DNA of 64,000 nucleotides from Mangrovicoccus sp. HB161399. Lineage in GTDB: Bacteria; Pseudomonadota; Alphaproteobacteria; Rhodobacterales; Rhodobacteraceae. The stretch lies in contig NZ_JAATVU010000028.1 in assembly GCF_013184745.1 (NCBI RefSeq), forward strand, positions 1 through 64,000, in the 5' to 3' direction. This document shows positions 36,969-45,014 of this stretch, piece by piece; position 1 is the first letter of the stretch; each line of letters opens with the position of its first letter. The position numbers and the translations under genes were made by a program. Below the pieces are notes generated by a model that did no database searches, was not told where the DNA came from, and saw only the letters and a list, made by a program, of their open reading frames with translations.

Positions 36969-37064
36969 CCCTCGGAGAACGGCTTCGCCGCTTGATCCTC
37001 CCGCACCGGGCGGACTATCAGGCGGGACCATCCGCCCACCAGCAGCAGGACACCGCCCACCGCC

Positions 37065-38003
37065 ATGACCCCGAGCCATCTTGTCACGCATTCCGGCGGC
37101 TTCCATGCCGATGAGGTCCTCTCCACCGTCATCCTGACCCGGCTGTTTCCGGAGGCGGAGATCGTCCGCAGCCGCGACCCGGCCTGGATCGCCCCGGCCG
37201 AGGACCGCATCATCTACGATGTCGGCGGAGCCTACGACGCCGCGGCGCAGATCTTCGACCATCACCAGCGCGAGGCGCCGCATCGCGAGCACGGCAAGCC
37301 CTACAGCTCCTTCGGGCTGATCTGGAAGCATTACGGCCTCGCCTATCTGGAGGCCTCGGGCATTCCCGAGGCCGACCGGGCCGCGGCCCATGCCTCCTTC
37401 GACAACAGCTTCGTTCTGCCGGTCGACCTGGTCGACAACGGCGTGGTGAACCAGTCGGAGGCCGGCGTGCTGTCCTCGATGACGCTGCCCGGGCTGATCG
37501 AGAGCCTGAAGCCGGTCTTCGACGACAGGACGCCCGGCGCCGAGGCAAGGGCCTTCGAGACCGCGGTCAGCGTCGCGCGCAGCTTCGTCGAGGCGCGGGT
37601 GGCCCGGATCGCCGCCAAGCGCCGCGCCGAGGTCCTGGCGGAACAGGCAATCCGCGCGGCGGGCGACGGCCATGTGCTGGAGCTGCCGGTGGGCATGCCC
37701 TTCCGCCACGCGATCGACAAGGCCGGGGCGGACCACCTGCTCTTCGTGGTGGCGCCGCGCGACAGGGACTGGACGCTGGGAGGCATCCGCGTGCACGAGG
37801 ACAGCTACGAGCAGCGCGCCGACCTGCCGGCCGCCTGGGCGGGGCTGAGCGGCGCAGAGCTGGAGGCCGCCAGCGGCGTGCCGGGGGCGGTCTTCTGCCA
37901 CAATGCCCGGTTCATCGCGGCGGCGAAGACCCGCGAAGCGATCCTTGCCATGGCCGATCTCGCCGTGAAGGAAGCCCTGCAGAACCGCACGGCCGGCAGC
38001 TGA
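37065..38003 (+). CDS. MYG1/UPF0160 family exonuclease-like protein
   Basis: A 312-residue member of the MYG1 family, which has a DHH-phosphoesterase-like core. Conserved blocks are VTHSGGFHADEVLST, DVGG, IFDHHQRE (metal-ligand-like DHH), SSFGLIWKHYG and VDLVDNGV. Eukaryotic MYG1 is a 3'-5' RNA exonuclease; bacterial members are largely uncharacterised. The start follows GCAGCAGGACA. It is the last gene before the insertion-sequence debris. Confidence 0.9.
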   Translation: MTPSHLVTHSGGFHADEVLSTVILTRLFPEAEIVRSRDPAWIAPAEDRIIYDVGGAYDAAAQIFDHHQREAPHREHGKPYSSFGLIWKHYGLAYLEASGIPEADRAAAHASFDNSFVLPVDLVDNGVVNQSEAGVLSSMTLPGLIESLKPVFDDRTPGAEARAFETAVSVARSFVEARVARIAAKRRAEVLAEQAIRAAGDGHVLELPVGMPFRHAIDKAGADHLLFVVAPRDRDWTLGGIRVHEDSYEQRADLPAAWAGLSGAELEAASGVPGAVFCHNARFIAAAKTREAILAMADLAVKEALQNRTAGS

Positions 38004-38458
38004 CCGGGGCGCCAACCGCGCCCGGGGTCGCCCGGCCCGGTCGCAGCCTGGGCCGGGGGCGCCTTGCGGTGCCGTCGCTCCGGCGGCACGGGGCATGGCC
38101 GTCTGCGCGCAGACCAACGGATCGAACGATGCCATGGCGAAGCGCTGCCAGTGCCGGGGCCGAATGCAGGCGGCACCAAGGCGCTGCTCCAAGGTGCCGA
38201 TAGGCGCTTCCATCCCGGAGCAGCGATCACGCCGCCCGCCCGGCGCCGGCCCGACCGGACAAGTCTGCGCGACGGCTTGGCCGGAAACGCAGCGCACCGT
38301 AGGGATCGGGCCGGGTGCCAGGGAACTTGTCTTGGCTGCTCGAAATTCCGGGGCAGAAGCCGAGACCTCAGGAACGGCGTCGCCTCGGCGCCGCAGCCCG
38401 GAGTCCCTGCTGCGGACAGCAGTGGGGCACGCCCAGGAAGCAACTTGGATTGCAGAGC
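38004..38458. other. Gene-free interval leading into mobile-element debris
   Basis: No supported gene. A possible 8-bp hairpin (CCCGGCCC and GGGCCGGG, near 38033-38059) lies downstream of the MYG1 gene and might mark its 3' end. The rest shows nothing recognisable. Confidence 0.4.
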
Positions 38459-38580
38459 GGCGTTGCAGCGCGAATGCACGGGGATTCATTTCGTGAATCC
38501 AGCATGCTAGCCGGGCAGCATGATCGGACCTGCAAGACGACCAACTGGCACAGCTGCAATCAGGATCTGACAGCGCAGCT
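38459..38580 (+). pseudogene. IS5-family left end and transposase N-terminal remnant
   Basis: GGCGTTGCAG at 38459-38468 resembles an IS5 tip. It is followed by the GATTCA-TTTC-GTGAATC palindrome (38483-38499), placed as in the intact IS5 element at 371-1423. A short frame then encodes KTTNWHSCNQDL, matching RTTNWKSCNAAL of the intact transposase. The similarity stops after about 20 codons, so only the first tip of the element survives, abutting the IS3 remnant. Confidence 0.65.
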
Positions 38581-38599
38581 CGCTGACCGTCTGGTTCGC

Positions 38600-39970
38600 T
38601 CCCGAGATGCTGTGGAGAGCAAGGCCTGCCGCGATCGGGTGGTCCGGGTTCAATCTCGGTGCATGACGGGCTTCGGTGCCACGGCCTGGACGGCCGGCGG
38701 AGCCGGGCCGGATGGCGAAGCCGGCCATTGCGCGACCTTGGGCGCAGGCGGCCGGCAGCCCAAAGAGGAATTCGGGCGCTTGGTGTTGCTCATAGTGTCG
38801 CCGCCACCACTCGATGGCGACCTCCGCCTCCGCGAGGCTGCAGAAGACCTCGCCATCTAGGCGTTCGCCGCGGGGCCGGGCGATCAAGCTCTCGCAATGC
38901 CCGTTCTCCCAAGGGCTGCCCGGCTCGATATGGCGGCCCGGACTCCGACGGCAGCTGCCCATGTCCTCGCGGCCTCGGCGATGAACTCCGGCCCTCCGCC
39001 CGTCGGGCGCGGAGTTCCCAACGGATGCGCTACCGGTCCGGGCACCGCCGACGACGGCGCGGCGATGGACCACTCGGACCGGACATGTCCCGGGACACCG
39101 CGGAGATCTGGATTGGCCGGCCGGCACGTCGGTGACATCGGCCGGGTTCAACCGCCAGCTGACGCGGATCGCCAGGCTCTTCCCGGCGAATGCGCCGGGC
39201 AGGTCGAGCATGCGGAATGTCCTGCCGGTTGCCATCGTCGCGCCATCGGTCCGGAAGCCGATGGCCACGGTCCGGCTCTTCACGGAATCGCAGGGCCGGA
39301 CTGGTGCGGCCGCTCCGCCCGAAGCCGGACGCAGGATCCGTTCCGCGGGCTTCCACGGTGCCACGGTCCCTTGACCTTCAGCCGGAGCCGCCCCTTCTTC
39401 GGCTGCCTTTGCGGACCCTTGAGCTTCGCCGGGGAAACGATCCCCGGATCGCTTCCCGATCCTCCCCGGTCCCGCCGCCGCTCGCCGTCGCCGGCGGCGG
39501 GCGGGACTCGGGGGCTCCGCCCGCTCGGGGCTGAACCGGTCCGCCGCACCGGTTCCGGGACGCCCCCGCTCCAGGCGCGTTCGCGCGGCCGCTCCGACCG
39601 GCGGCGCATCCGCGCCCGCTGCTTCAGGATCAGCTCCCCCGGCGTCATATCGGAGACGGCCTTGCGCAGCCGCTCGCCGCTGGCATTTCCTCAGCAACGA
39701 TGGCGTTCGAAGCCTCGCTCTCCAGCTCCTTCAGCCGCTTGACCTGGCCGGTCTTCCACCCGCCACCCGCCGTCGCCCGCGGCGCTCGGACCGGTGGCGC
39801 ATCCGCTGGCAACTCCTCGGACCACCGGCGGACATGGATCGTTCCTCGCGCCACCGGTGGCTCGTGACCTGCGTCACCCCATTCGCGCGCACTGCCTCGG
39901 CCACCGAGTTCCCCTGCGATACGAGCACGTCCGCGTGACGGAGCTTGGCGACGATCTCCTCGGGCTTGTG
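38600..39970 (-). pseudogene. Degraded IS3-family element (orfA and orfB fragments)
   Basis: Read on the reverse strand, fragments of an IS3-family transposase appear in order but in shifting frames. OrfA: HKPEEIVAKLRHADVLVSQG with NGVTQVTSHRWREE (about 39967-39845), KTGQVKRLKELE (about 39755), LRKAVSDMTPGELILKQ (about 39670-39610). OrfB: LKGPQRQPKKGRLRL, NGSCVRLRAERP, GRTFRMLDL, LAIRVSWRLNPADV, GVPGHVRSE, GPEFIAEAARTW, EPGSPWENGHCESL, EVFCSLAEAEVAIEWWRRHY and finally NSSLGCRPPAP. The first catalytic Asp segment is altered, there are several frameshifts and an insertion, and an 80-bp foreign repeat replaces part of early orfB. It cannot be functional. Confidence 0.85.
39491..39570 (+). repeat. 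80-bp dispersed repeat, copy 2
   Basis: This copy matches 1921-2000 without gaps (about 71 of 80 identical). It lies where the helix-turn-helix part of the IS3 orfB should be, so it either inserted there or replaced that part. The central dyad is weaker than in copy 1 (ACCGGT-CCGCCGC-ACCGGT). Confidence 0.7.
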
Positions 39971-40537
39971 CCCTCCGCCCGGGCATTGCCCCGCGGGATC
40001 AATCCCCCATCCGGCTCCGATCTGTCCCAAGTTCTGTCCGGCATCCGGCCCGGAAGCCTGCTCCAGGCAGGACCACGTTTCAGGGGGCGGACCGGTTTCC
40101 CGGACCGGCACCATTGCGGCCGCACGGCGCCCAGGACCCCCATACCTTCAGTCCCCCTGCGGCGGCAGCACCGGAGGACCCCGCCGAACCGATACCCGGG
40201 GCGCCCGGGCCTTTACAGTGCAAAGGTTGCTGGCCGCACCTCCCAATGACGGCCTGCCTTCCGATGGCCCCGGAAACCCGCCGCGCAACATCTCGCCTTG
40301 CACCCTATCGGCATTCCCGGACAGGCCGGCGGCTCGCCCCGCCGGAGATACGGAGGCCGGCATTCCGCTGGGCGACAAAGCCCGACACGGAAAGCGCCCG
40401 CGGCAGAGGGAGACCATGCTCCTGGCGATCCGGCAAGCATCGGGATGGAGGCGCGGGCCCTCGGCGCCCGCTCCGACGGCAAAGGCGGCCCGCTTCTCAG
40501 CCAGACAGGCACGCCGCCAGCGGCCGCAGGCCGGAAG
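39971..40537. other. Gene-free interval between the IS3 remnant and the Lrp gene
   Basis: About 570 bases with no supported gene on either strand. The end nearest the IS3 remnant probably holds the decayed IS terminus; I could not fix its boundary. Confidence 0.4.
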
Positions 40538-40963
40538 TCAGAGCACGGAATCGAGCAGAAGGCTGGTCTCGCTGTTCAGAACGCCGGGAATCTCCCGGAT
40601 CGTGCGCAGCACGCGGTCGAAATCGCGCAGGTCTCCGGCGCGGATTTCGGCGACGAGGTCCCAGGCGCCGTTGGTCGAATGCAGCGACGCGATCTCTGGA
40701 ATGGCACGCATCTGGCGGATGACCGCGCGCGACAGGCTGCCCTGCAGCTCGACCATCATCATCGCCCGCACCGCCGCGTCTTCCTGGCTGCGCGTGACGA
40801 TGGTGAACTTGCGGATCTCCCCGCCGGCCACGAGACGGTCGAGCCGCGCGGTCACGGTCGTCCGGCTGAGGCCCAGACGCTCGGCCAGCGCCTTCACCGG
40901 CTGGCGGGCATTTTCGGTCAAGGCCGAGAGGATCTGCCGGTCGGTCTCCGTCAGGTCAGCCAT
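40538..40963 (-). CDS. Lrp/AsnC-family regulator
   Basis: A 141-residue feast/famine regulator. It has an N-terminal helix-turn-helix (about 4-60: LTETDRQILSALTENAR, LGLSRTTVTARLDRL) and a C-terminal RAM effector domain. It is divergent from the arginase/ornithine cyclodeaminase genes across about 130 bases of A+T-richer DNA. The natural inference is that it controls arginine catabolism in response to arginine or ornithine, as other Lrp-type regulators beside rocF and ocd do. Confidence 0.9.
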   Translation of the reverse strand: MADLTETDRQILSALTENARQPVKALAERLGLSRTTVTARLDRLVAGGEIRKFTIVTRSQEDAAVRAMMMVELQGSLSRAVIRQMRAIPEIASLHSTNGAWDLVAEIRAGDLRDFDRVLRTIREIPGVLNSETSLLLDSVL

Positions 40964-41091
40964 TCACGCGGTCCTTTTGTCCAACATATTCGCCATACTG
41001 TACAATCTTTTTGGCGATCCGTTCAACATGCCGCTGCCAAGTGAACAACCGCCCCTGCAGACTGCGGGAAACACGAGAACAGGGGACCGAT
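40964..41091. promoter_or_regulatory. Divergent promoter region of the Lrp and arginase genes
   Basis: The interval is clearly richer in A+T than its surroundings (for example TTTGTCCAACATATTCGCC and ACTGTACAATC), as expected for Lrp-type binding and two divergent promoters. I could not assign individual boxes. Confidence 0.45.
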
Positions 41092-42021
41092 TTGACACAT
41101 TCCGCGACCTGCTGCCTGCTGGGCGCCCCGATCGGCACCGGCGCGGGCGTGCCCGGCTGCGACACCGGACCGGCGGCTCTGCGGGCCGCCCGGCTCGGCG
41201 CCGCGCTGGCGCGCTCCGGCCGGCTGGTGACCGACCTGGGCGATGCCGCGCCCGCACCGCTTGCCGCAGCCCATCATGCCAACCCGGCGATCCGCAACCT
41301 TGCCGAGACCGCCGCCTGGATCCGCGGCCTCGGCGCCGCCGCCCGCGCGGCCGGGGAGAAGGCCGCGCTGCCGGTCTTCCTCGGCGGCGACCATTCGCTC
41401 TCGGCCGCGACGGTTCCGGCCATGGCGGCGCGTGCGGCGGCACGGGGACGTCCGTTCTTCGTGCTCTGGCTCGACGCCCATCCCGACCTGCACACGCTGG
41501 GCAGCACCGGCAGCGGCAACCTGCATGGCACGCCGGCCGCCTATTTCACCGGCGAGGCGGATTTCGCGCCCTTCCCGCCCCTGCCCGCCCGGGTGCGGCC
41601 GGAAAACATCTGCATGATGGGCATCCGCTCGGTCGACGGCGCGGAAGAGGCAAGGCTGGCGGCAAGCGGCATCGGGCTGCACCGGATGGAGGCGCTGCAC
41701 CGCGACGGCGTGGAGGCCCCGCTGGAGGCGTTTCTCGGCCGCGTGGCGGACGCCGGCGGCGATCTGCATGTCAGCTTCGACATCGACTTCCTCGACCCCG
41801 CCATTGCCCCCGCCGTCGGCACCACCGTCCCGGGCGGCGCGACCCTGCTGCAGGCCGACGCGATCGCCGCGATGCTGGGCGATAGCGGCCTCGTCACCTC
41901 GCTCGACCTCGTCGAGCTGAACCCGACCCTCGATCCCTTCGGCCGCTCGGCCGCCCTTTTCGCCGATCTCGCAGGCGCGATGCTCCGCCGCCGCGAGACC
42001 CTCTCCCGCACAGGAAGCTGA
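41092..42021 (+). CDS. rocF: Arginase
   Basis: A 309-residue ureohydrolase converting arginine to ornithine and urea. The binuclear Mn site is visible in GGDHS, DAHPDLH and SFDIDFLDP. The start is a TTG at 41092: it follows AGGGGACCGA at ideal spacing and gives the standard N-terminus (CLLGAPIGTGAGVPGCDTGP), whereas the upstream ATG adds residues lying in the promoter. It is followed 4 bp later by ornithine cyclodeaminase, so the pair leads to proline. Confidence 0.93.
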   Translation: MTHSATCCLLGAPIGTGAGVPGCDTGPAALRAARLGAALARSGRLVTDLGDAAPAPLAAAHHANPAIRNLAETAAWIRGLGAAARAAGEKAALPVFLGGDHSLSAATVPAMAARAAARGRPFFVLWLDAHPDLHTLGSTGSGNLHGTPAAYFTGEADFAPFPPLPARVRPENICMMGIRSVDGAEEARLAASGIGLHRMEALHRDGVEAPLEAFLGRVADAGGDLHVSFDIDFLDPAIAPAVGTTVPGGATLLQADAIAAMLGDSGLVTSLDLVELNPTLDPFGRSAALFADLAGAMLRRRETLSRTGS

Positions 42022-42025
42022 TCCC

Positions 42026-43114
42026 ATGAACGACATGAACATTTCCCCCGACATCCTCGCGGCCCTCGCCCCTTCGGAGCTGGCCATGGTGCCGTTCGTT
42101 TCGGTGCAGGACATGATGCGGCTGGTGCATCGCGAGGGCATCGAAAACGTGCTGCGCGACATGGCCGAGCATATCGAGGCCGATTTCCGCCGCTGGCCCG
42201 ATTTCGACAAGACCCCGCGCATCGCCAGCCATTCGCGCGAGGGCGTGATCGAGCTGATGCCGACGGCGGATGCCGAGCTCTACGGCTTCAAATACGTCAA
42301 CGGCCACCCCAAGAACACGAAGACCGGCCATCAGACCGTGACCGCCTTCGGCGTGCTGTCCTCGGTCGGCAACGGCTATCCGCTGCTCCTGACCGAGATG
42401 ACGCTGCTGACCGCCCTGCGCACGGCGGCGACCTCGGCGCTGGTCGGGCGGCGGCTGATGCCGGAAGGCGCGGACACGATGGCGATGATCGGCAACGGCG
42501 CGCAATGCGAATTCCAGGCGATGGCCTTCCGCGCGCTCGCAGGCATCTCGCGGCTGCGGCTCTACGACATCGACGGCAAGGCCACCGCGAAGGCGGCGGC
42601 AAACCTGCGGGCGCAGGGCTTCGAGATCGTGGCCTGCGGCACCGCCGAGGAGGCGGTCGAGGGCGCTCAGGTCATCACCACCTGCACCGCCGACAAGCAG
42701 CAGGCGACGATCCTGACCGACAACAAGGTCGGCGCCGGGGTGCATATCAACGCGATCGGCGGCGACTGCCCCGGCAAGACCGAGCTGCACCGCGACATCC
42801 TGCACCGCGCCTCGATCTTCGTCGAATACCCGGAGCAGACCCGCATCGAAGGCGAGATCCAGCAGCTTGCGGCCGACCATCCGGTCACCGAGTTCTGGCA
42901 GGTGCTCGAAGGCACGGCAGAGGGGCGCACCGATCCGCGCGAGATCACGCTCTTCGACAGCGTGGGCTTCGCGATCGAGGACTTCTCGGCGCTGCGCTAC
43001 GTGCTCGGCCGCGTCCGCGCGGGCGCGCCGCATGTGAAGCTCGACATGCTGGCAGACCCGGATGATCCCCGCGATCTCTTCGGCATGCTGGAACGCTCGA
43101 AGGGGCGCGGCTAA
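42026..43114 (+). CDS. ocd: Ornithine cyclodeaminase
   Basis: A 362-residue enzyme of the OCD/mu-crystallin family that turns ornithine into proline and ammonia with NAD. The Rossmann nucleotide site is MIGNGAQCEFQ, and the N-terminal substrate region includes GFKYVNGHPKNT. Its length matches ornithine cyclodeaminases better than the shorter iminosuccinate reductases (BhcD) of the same superfamily. It lies 4 bp after arginase and overlaps the convergent GntR gene at the stop codon. Confidence 0.92.
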   Translation: MNDMNISPDILAALAPSELAMVPFVSVQDMMRLVHREGIENVLRDMAEHIEADFRRWPDFDKTPRIASHSREGVIELMPTADAELYGFKYVNGHPKNTKTGHQTVTAFGVLSSVGNGYPLLLTEMTLLTALRTAATSALVGRRLMPEGADTMAMIGNGAQCEFQAMAFRALAGISRLRLYDIDGKATAKAAANLRAQGFEIVACGTAEEAVEGAQVITTCTADKQQATILTDNKVGAGVHINAIGGDCPGKTELHRDILHRASIFVEYPEQTRIEGEIQQLAADHPVTEFWQVLEGTAEGRTDPREITLFDSVGFAIEDFSALRYVLGRVRAGAPHVKLDMLADPDDPRDLFGMLERSKGRG

Positions 43115-43860
43115 TCTCCGGACGGTGCCGGGCCGGGCGTGATCCAGTCCGGCACCAGATCGACGCGGCGCCGCTCGAGCAAATGCACCAGCCGGTAGGA
43201 CACGTACCGGCCGTGATCGACCAGCAGCGCGGCAAAGCGGCCGCGGTCGCCTGCGGCCATGGCCGCCAAGATGTCCTCGTGCTGGGCGAGGTTCAGCTCG
43301 AACTGCGCGTCCTGGTGCGACGGGTCCGCCAGCTCGTTCTGGTAGGTGTAGTTCAGCACGCGCATGACGCGGCGCTGAACCTGCCGGGCAAATTCCTCGA
43401 TCATCGCGTTTTCCATCGTCGCATACATGCGCATGTGGAAATCGGCATTGAGCCGGGTGATCTCCAGGAAATCGCGTGCCGCCACTGTTGCGGCGTAGCG
43501 GTCCTGGATTTCCCGCAGGTCTTCGATCAGCCCCGGCGCATCCAGGCGGCAGCGATGCGCCAGCATGCCCTCGCAGAACTGGTGCGCCTCGATCAGCTGC
43601 TCGAACTCGCGGAAATCCAGGGGCTGCACCACCGCCCCGCCGCGGTTCGGGCGGAAGGTGACGAAGCCCTCCGCCGCCAGCCGGTTCAGCGCCTCGCGCG
43701 CGGGCGTCCGGCCCAGGCCGAACCGGTCGATCAGCAGGCGTTCGTCGATGCGGCTGCCGGGGGCCAGCGTCAGGTCGATGATCCGGTCGCGCAGCAGCTC
43801 GACGGCAAGGGACACCTGCGAGGGGCTTCCGCCCGGCTCGGCCGGAGCCTCCCCCGCCAT
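43111..43860 (-). CDS. GntR-family regulator (FCD domain)
   Basis: A 249-residue FadR-subfamily regulator, with a winged helix-turn-helix at about 15-85 (LLRDRIIDLTLAPGSRIDERLL, LGRTPAREALNRLAAEG) and an FCD ligand domain after it. It is the last gene of the TRAP-hyuBA-aldolase operon, 2 bp after the aldolase stop, so it is co-transcribed with the genes it most likely controls. The perfect palindrome at 52751-52771 in front of the operon is the obvious candidate operator. The effector is probably the transported compound or a breakdown product. Confidence 0.9.
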   Translation of the reverse strand: MAGEAPAEPGGSPSQVSLAVELLRDRIIDLTLAPGSRIDERLLIDRFGLGRTPAREALNRLAAEGFVTFRPNRGGAVVQPLDFREFEQLIEAHQFCEGMLAHRCRLDAPGLIEDLREIQDRYAATVAARDFLEITRLNADFHMRMYATMENAMIEEFARQVQRRVMRVLNYTYQNELADPSHQDAQFELNLAQHEDILAAMAAGDRGRFAALLVDHGRYVSYRLVHLLERRRVDLVPDWITPGPAPSGD

Positions 43861-43862
43861 GC

Positions 43863-45014
43863 TCAGAACACCTTGCCGCGCGCCGTCACCGGCCAGAGCG
43901 TCTCGACCAGACCGCCGCGCAGGCCGGCATACCAGTCATGGAGGTTGCAGGTGGGGTCGCAATGCCCCGGGATCAGCCGGATCATGTCACCCAGTTTGAG
44001 CCGCCCCTCGGGATCGTCAAGCGTGCAATGCTCGTCCGAGACCTTGCCGACGGCGACGCCCGGCACGCCATGGGCGACCGGCGGGCCGCTGTCGACGGCC
44101 AGCGCCTTTAGCCCGGCATCGCAGACCGCGCGGCCCGGCGCCGGTGTGGAGATCACTGTCGCAAGCACGAAGAGCGCCTGGCCGAAGCCGCCCGGCGGGC
44201 TGCCGTCGGCGCGGCGGACGCGGTTGTAATCGGCATCCATGACGGCATAGCTGCCCGGCTGGATTTCCGTATAGACGCCCGAGGCGCCCTCGGTCTCGTA
44301 GGTGCCTGTCCCGGCCCCCGTGACGCGCGGACAGGGCAGCCCGGCAGCCAGGATCGCGTCGCGCGCCTCCGCCGTCAGGGCGGTGGAGCGGGCCAGCAAA
44401 CCGGCGCGCTCCTGCGGATCGGCGACATGCTGGGCGCTGCCGAAATAGGAATGGAGCCCGCCGAAGCGCAGCCCCGGGCTGGCCGCGATGGCCTCTGCCA
44501 GCGCGACGGTTGCCGCGGTGCCGATGGTCCCGCAGCGGTTGCCGCCGCATTCCATCTCGACCAGCACTTCGACCTCCAGATCGCCCGGCGCTCCGGCCTC
44601 CCGCGCCGCGAGGACCGCCCGGGACAGCGCCGCAACGGCCTCCGGATGATCGGCGATGACCGCGATCCGCGCCATCTGGGCCAGCCGGACCAGCCGCGCC
44701 AGCCGCGCCGCGCCCACCACCTCATTGGTGACGAGGATGTCGGCGATGCCTTCGCGGATCAGCGCCTCGGCCTCCGAGACCTTCTGGCAGCAGACCCCGA
44801 CCGCGCCACCACGGGTCATCTGCAGCCGGGCGATATCGGCCGACTTATGCATCTTTGCATGGGCGCGCAGGTCCACGCCCAGCCGTTCGGCATCCGCGCG
44901 CATCCGGTCGAGATTGGCCTCGAAGACGTCCAGATCAAGGATCAGCGCAGGGGTGGCGATGGCGTCGACAGGGTCGCCAATCCGCGCCGGGATGTCGTAG
45001 CCGGGTTCAGGCAT
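43863..45014 (-). CDS. 3-hydroxy-D-aspartate/D-threonine aldolase-like PLP enzyme
   Basis: A 383-residue fold-type III PLP enzyme (alanine racemase-like N-terminal barrel plus D-serine dehydratase-like C-terminal domain). The Schiff-base lysine is K54 in RAHAKMHKS. The metal-binding tail PGHCDPTCNLHDWY is typical of metal-dependent D-threonine and 3-hydroxy-D-aspartate aldolases. Blocks such as VGVCCQKVSEAEAL and DAGLKALAVDSG closely resemble BhcC of the beta-hydroxyaspartate cycle. The other bhc genes are absent here. The start at 45014 overlaps hyuA by 8 bp. It would split a beta-hydroxy D-amino acid into glycine and an aldehyde or glyoxylate; D-threonine aldolase activity is the alternative. 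Confidence 0.87.
   Translation of the reverse strand: MPEPGYDIPARIGDPVDAIATPALILDLDVFEANLDRMRADAERLGVDLRAHAKMHKSADIARLQMTRGGAVGVCCQKVSEAEALIREGIADILVTNEVVGAARLARLVRLAQMARIAVIADHPEAVAALSRAVLAAREAGAPGDLEVEVLVEMECGGNRCGTIGTAATVALAEAIAASPGLRFGGLHSYFGSAQHVADPQERAGLLARSTALTAEARDAILAAGLPCPRVTGAGTGTYETEGASGVYTEIQPGSYAVMDADYNRVRRADGSPPGGFGQALFVLATVISTPAPGRAVCDAGLKALAVDSGPPVAHGVPGVAVGKVSDEHCTLDDPEGRLKLGDMIRLIPGHCDPTCNLHDWYAGLRGGLVETLWPVTARGKVF

Noticed and set aside
42026-45014. A complete beta-hydroxyaspartate cycle (BhcA-D)
   Set aside because: Only a BhcC-like aldolase is present. The nearby OCD-family gene belongs to an arginase operon on the other strand and has ornithine-cyclodeaminase length, and no BhcA or BhcB is found.
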